A stretch of 64,000 bases of DNA from Heligmosomoides polygyrus polygyrus (Eukaryota; Nematoda; Chromadorea; Rhabditida; Heligmosomidae): the NCBI GenBank assembly GCA_947396885.1, contig OX377204.1:25241706-25305705 (forward strand). Direction: 5' to 3'. The position numbers and the translations under genes are program-made. Below are positions 62,471 through 64,000 of this stretch, in pieces. The notes beneath the pieces were generated by a model that made no database searches, was not told the DNA's origin, and was given only the letters and a program-made list of their open reading frames with translations. Positions within the stretch are counted from its first letter, which is position 1. The number at the start of each line of letters is the position of its first letter.

Positions 62471-63952
62471 GCATGGCTGATTCCATTGACTGGTCAACTT
62501 CGGAACCACCAAATCGCTATGTCCTGGCGTATGGTACTCAGCACTGCCTTATTGAACAAGACTATGACCACTCCATTTACGAAGAGTGCAGTTATGTCTC
62601 AAGCAGGACACTAGTCAAGTGCAAGTCTGTAAGCAAGAAAGAAGAAATCAGGGCTAATGGCGGCGTTTACGAGATGGTCGGTTCATTTGTTTCTGCCTCG
62701 ATCTGCTCTTGTTTTCGATTAAGCTTTTACGCTCCAGCACAAGAAGTTCTATGACTCCATAAAGGAGCGGTTTCTATGCGAGGAGCGACGGCTGATGCAG
62801 GATAATGGACAGGGCAAGCCAAAGTATAGCCGATTCATAAACCAGGATGGTTTGATTAGGTGAGGTGCCGTTGTTCGAATCTTTCGGAATCATTTGGCTG
62901 CCGCTAATTAATGAGGGTCCTGAGTTAGGCAATAGTTCGCAGCTTTATTAACGCTCCCATGCTTAATTTTAGATTTCAGCGTGGAATACCCTTGGCTCAT
63001 GCAAAGTTATCGCTGGGAGTCTCCCTTGCCTCGCACTGTATATGACGATGCGCCCGACGATGATCCAGTCGCTCCCATAAGGTTGTCTAAGAACTTTCTT
63101 TGGTGATGAACTCCCTTCTGCAACGGTCTGCTTTGAAGAAATGCTGGCGTTTTCACTGAGAAGGACGTTCTGATGATGAGGAAAGCCTTATTGGGGAAGA
63201 AGATCGAATATCTGACGCTGCATGGGGAAATGATGGTGGAAAGAGCTCGACGAGTGCCCATGATCTGTTCGGTAATAACAGAAAAGGTGGGCGGTGATCC
63301 TATGTTATAGAGGGATCTCCATTTTAGGACATTGAAAGGTTTGAAAGATGTTAGTGCCTAAAAGACGATTGAGAGGTCTTTGGAACGAAGAGCAAGGTGT
63401 ATGACGAGATATTAAAATGTATGACGGATAACGTTGTTCGATCCTACGCGCAACCATTTGTGCTCCATTAAGTTACGAGAGGATAGAATTACGTATTTTA
63501 CGTATTTACAGCTCTTTAAGCCTGTGTTTGAACTTTACAGTGGTAACTCTCGACGAGTCTGCGGCAGCATTCGCCGCAACGTGCGCTTCGTTGGATAATT
63601 ACGGTTCCACTTCTAAAAGGATAGCACTACTTCACAAGTACAAGACGGTACGTCCTTTGTAGATGCCTATCTCTGCCTTCTATACATATACCCTTTGTCT
63701 TTGCCTTTGTTACTTCCTCTTGCACGTTGAGGATAACTGTACCTGTAACAAGTGTGTGTACGAGTTTTCTCAAAGCAAAGCACGCCCTAGATCCTTTTCC
63801 TTCTAAGCGTTGACGTATTGTAGCTCTTCAAGTTTTTAGGGTGAATGGGAGAGGAAGGAACCTCCGTTCTGTTCATTTGGAAGGCAGAAATCAGACACTG
63901 ATGAAGTGTTTCTGCAGTTGTTGCCTCTGTAGTGAGTGCAGTGCTTGATTGC
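62471..63952 (+). CDS. Unrecognised multi-exon gene, 5' portion
   Basis: Proposed coding exons: 62473-62676 (68 codons, MADSIDWSTSEPPNRYVLAY start), 62738-62859 (HKKFYDSIKERFLCEERRLM), 62980-63081 (EYPWLMQSYRWESPLPRTVY, then an Asp-rich DDAPDDD), about 63161-63286 (acidic: GRSDDEESLIGEEDRISDAA), 63541-63647 (LDESAAAFAATCASLDNYGS, ending LHKYKT) and from 63840 (GEWERKEPPFCSFGRQKSD). Each is bounded by GT/AG, with TTTCAG, TTTACAG or TTTTTAG acceptors and GTGAGG, GTGGGC or GTACGT donors. Phases agree except at the third-to-fourth junction, which needs a different boundary (a competing frame there, KDVLMMRKALLGKK, is also open). The last exon meets a TAG near 63950 or splices just before it. No domain or signal peptide was recognised. 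Confidence 0.6.
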
Positions 63953-64000
63953 TGTGTTAAGGAGAAGGATGATATAATAAGCTACCGAGAACTCTAGGAG

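Overview
This window looks like a repeat-dense piece of a nematode nuclear genome, most likely a strongylid (clade V, hookworm-like) worm. The evidence is small exons bounded by GT...TTTCAG introns, a TTTTTCAG acceptor two bases before an ATG (typical of spliced-leader addition), and an abundance of Tc1/mariner, RTE-like and CR1-like elements. The species is inference. No bacterial operons, rRNA genes, CRISPR arrays or convincing functional tRNA genes were seen.

Host genes. (1) A complete eight-exon mitochondrial carrier gene (SLC25 family, SLC25A45/47/48-like) runs on the minus strand from 32408 to 18429. Its exons sum to 888 bp (295 codons plus stop) with every splice phase consistent, although its introns carry at least a dozen mobile elements. 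(2) At 59.3-61.5 kb on the minus strand lies a WW-domain exon closely resembling ARHGAP39/Vilse-type RhoGAPs, with further candidate exons. (3) At 62.47-63.95 kb on the plus strand is the 5' part of an unrecognised multi-exon gene with a probable trans-splice site.

Mobile elements fill most of the rest. 0-18 kb: degenerate Tc1-like and mariner copies, a SINE/LINE chimera, and two dead non-LTR reverse transcriptases. 18-33 kb: carrier-gene introns holding SINEs, a Tc1-like element, a 957-bp palindromic mariner MITE, a Tc1 foldback containing a LINE 3' end, and a SINE split by a MITE. 33-41 kb: a 900-bp mariner, a mariner transposase remnant and SINEs. 41.0-45.5 kb: a 4.5-kb inverted-repeat element carrying a GC-rich MITE with a TTA target duplication. 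46.8-52.1 kb: a CR1/jockey-like LINE in several rearranged pieces and an orphan ORF. 52.4-57.9 kb: a 5.5-kb giant foldback element with about 195-bp near-identical termini, internal inverted arrays and a central palindrome.

The most interesting signals are the two large inverted-repeat elements. They share terminal motifs (CARTACCGG, then TTTTGGTCATTGG) but lack a visible transposase. The larger contains tRNA-like modules in both arms and a nested 204-bp MITE with an 8-bp target duplication whose empty site survives in the opposite arm. A tRNA-derived SINE family (about 290 bp, TCCTTTA tail, about a dozen copies) is the commonest repeat in the window.
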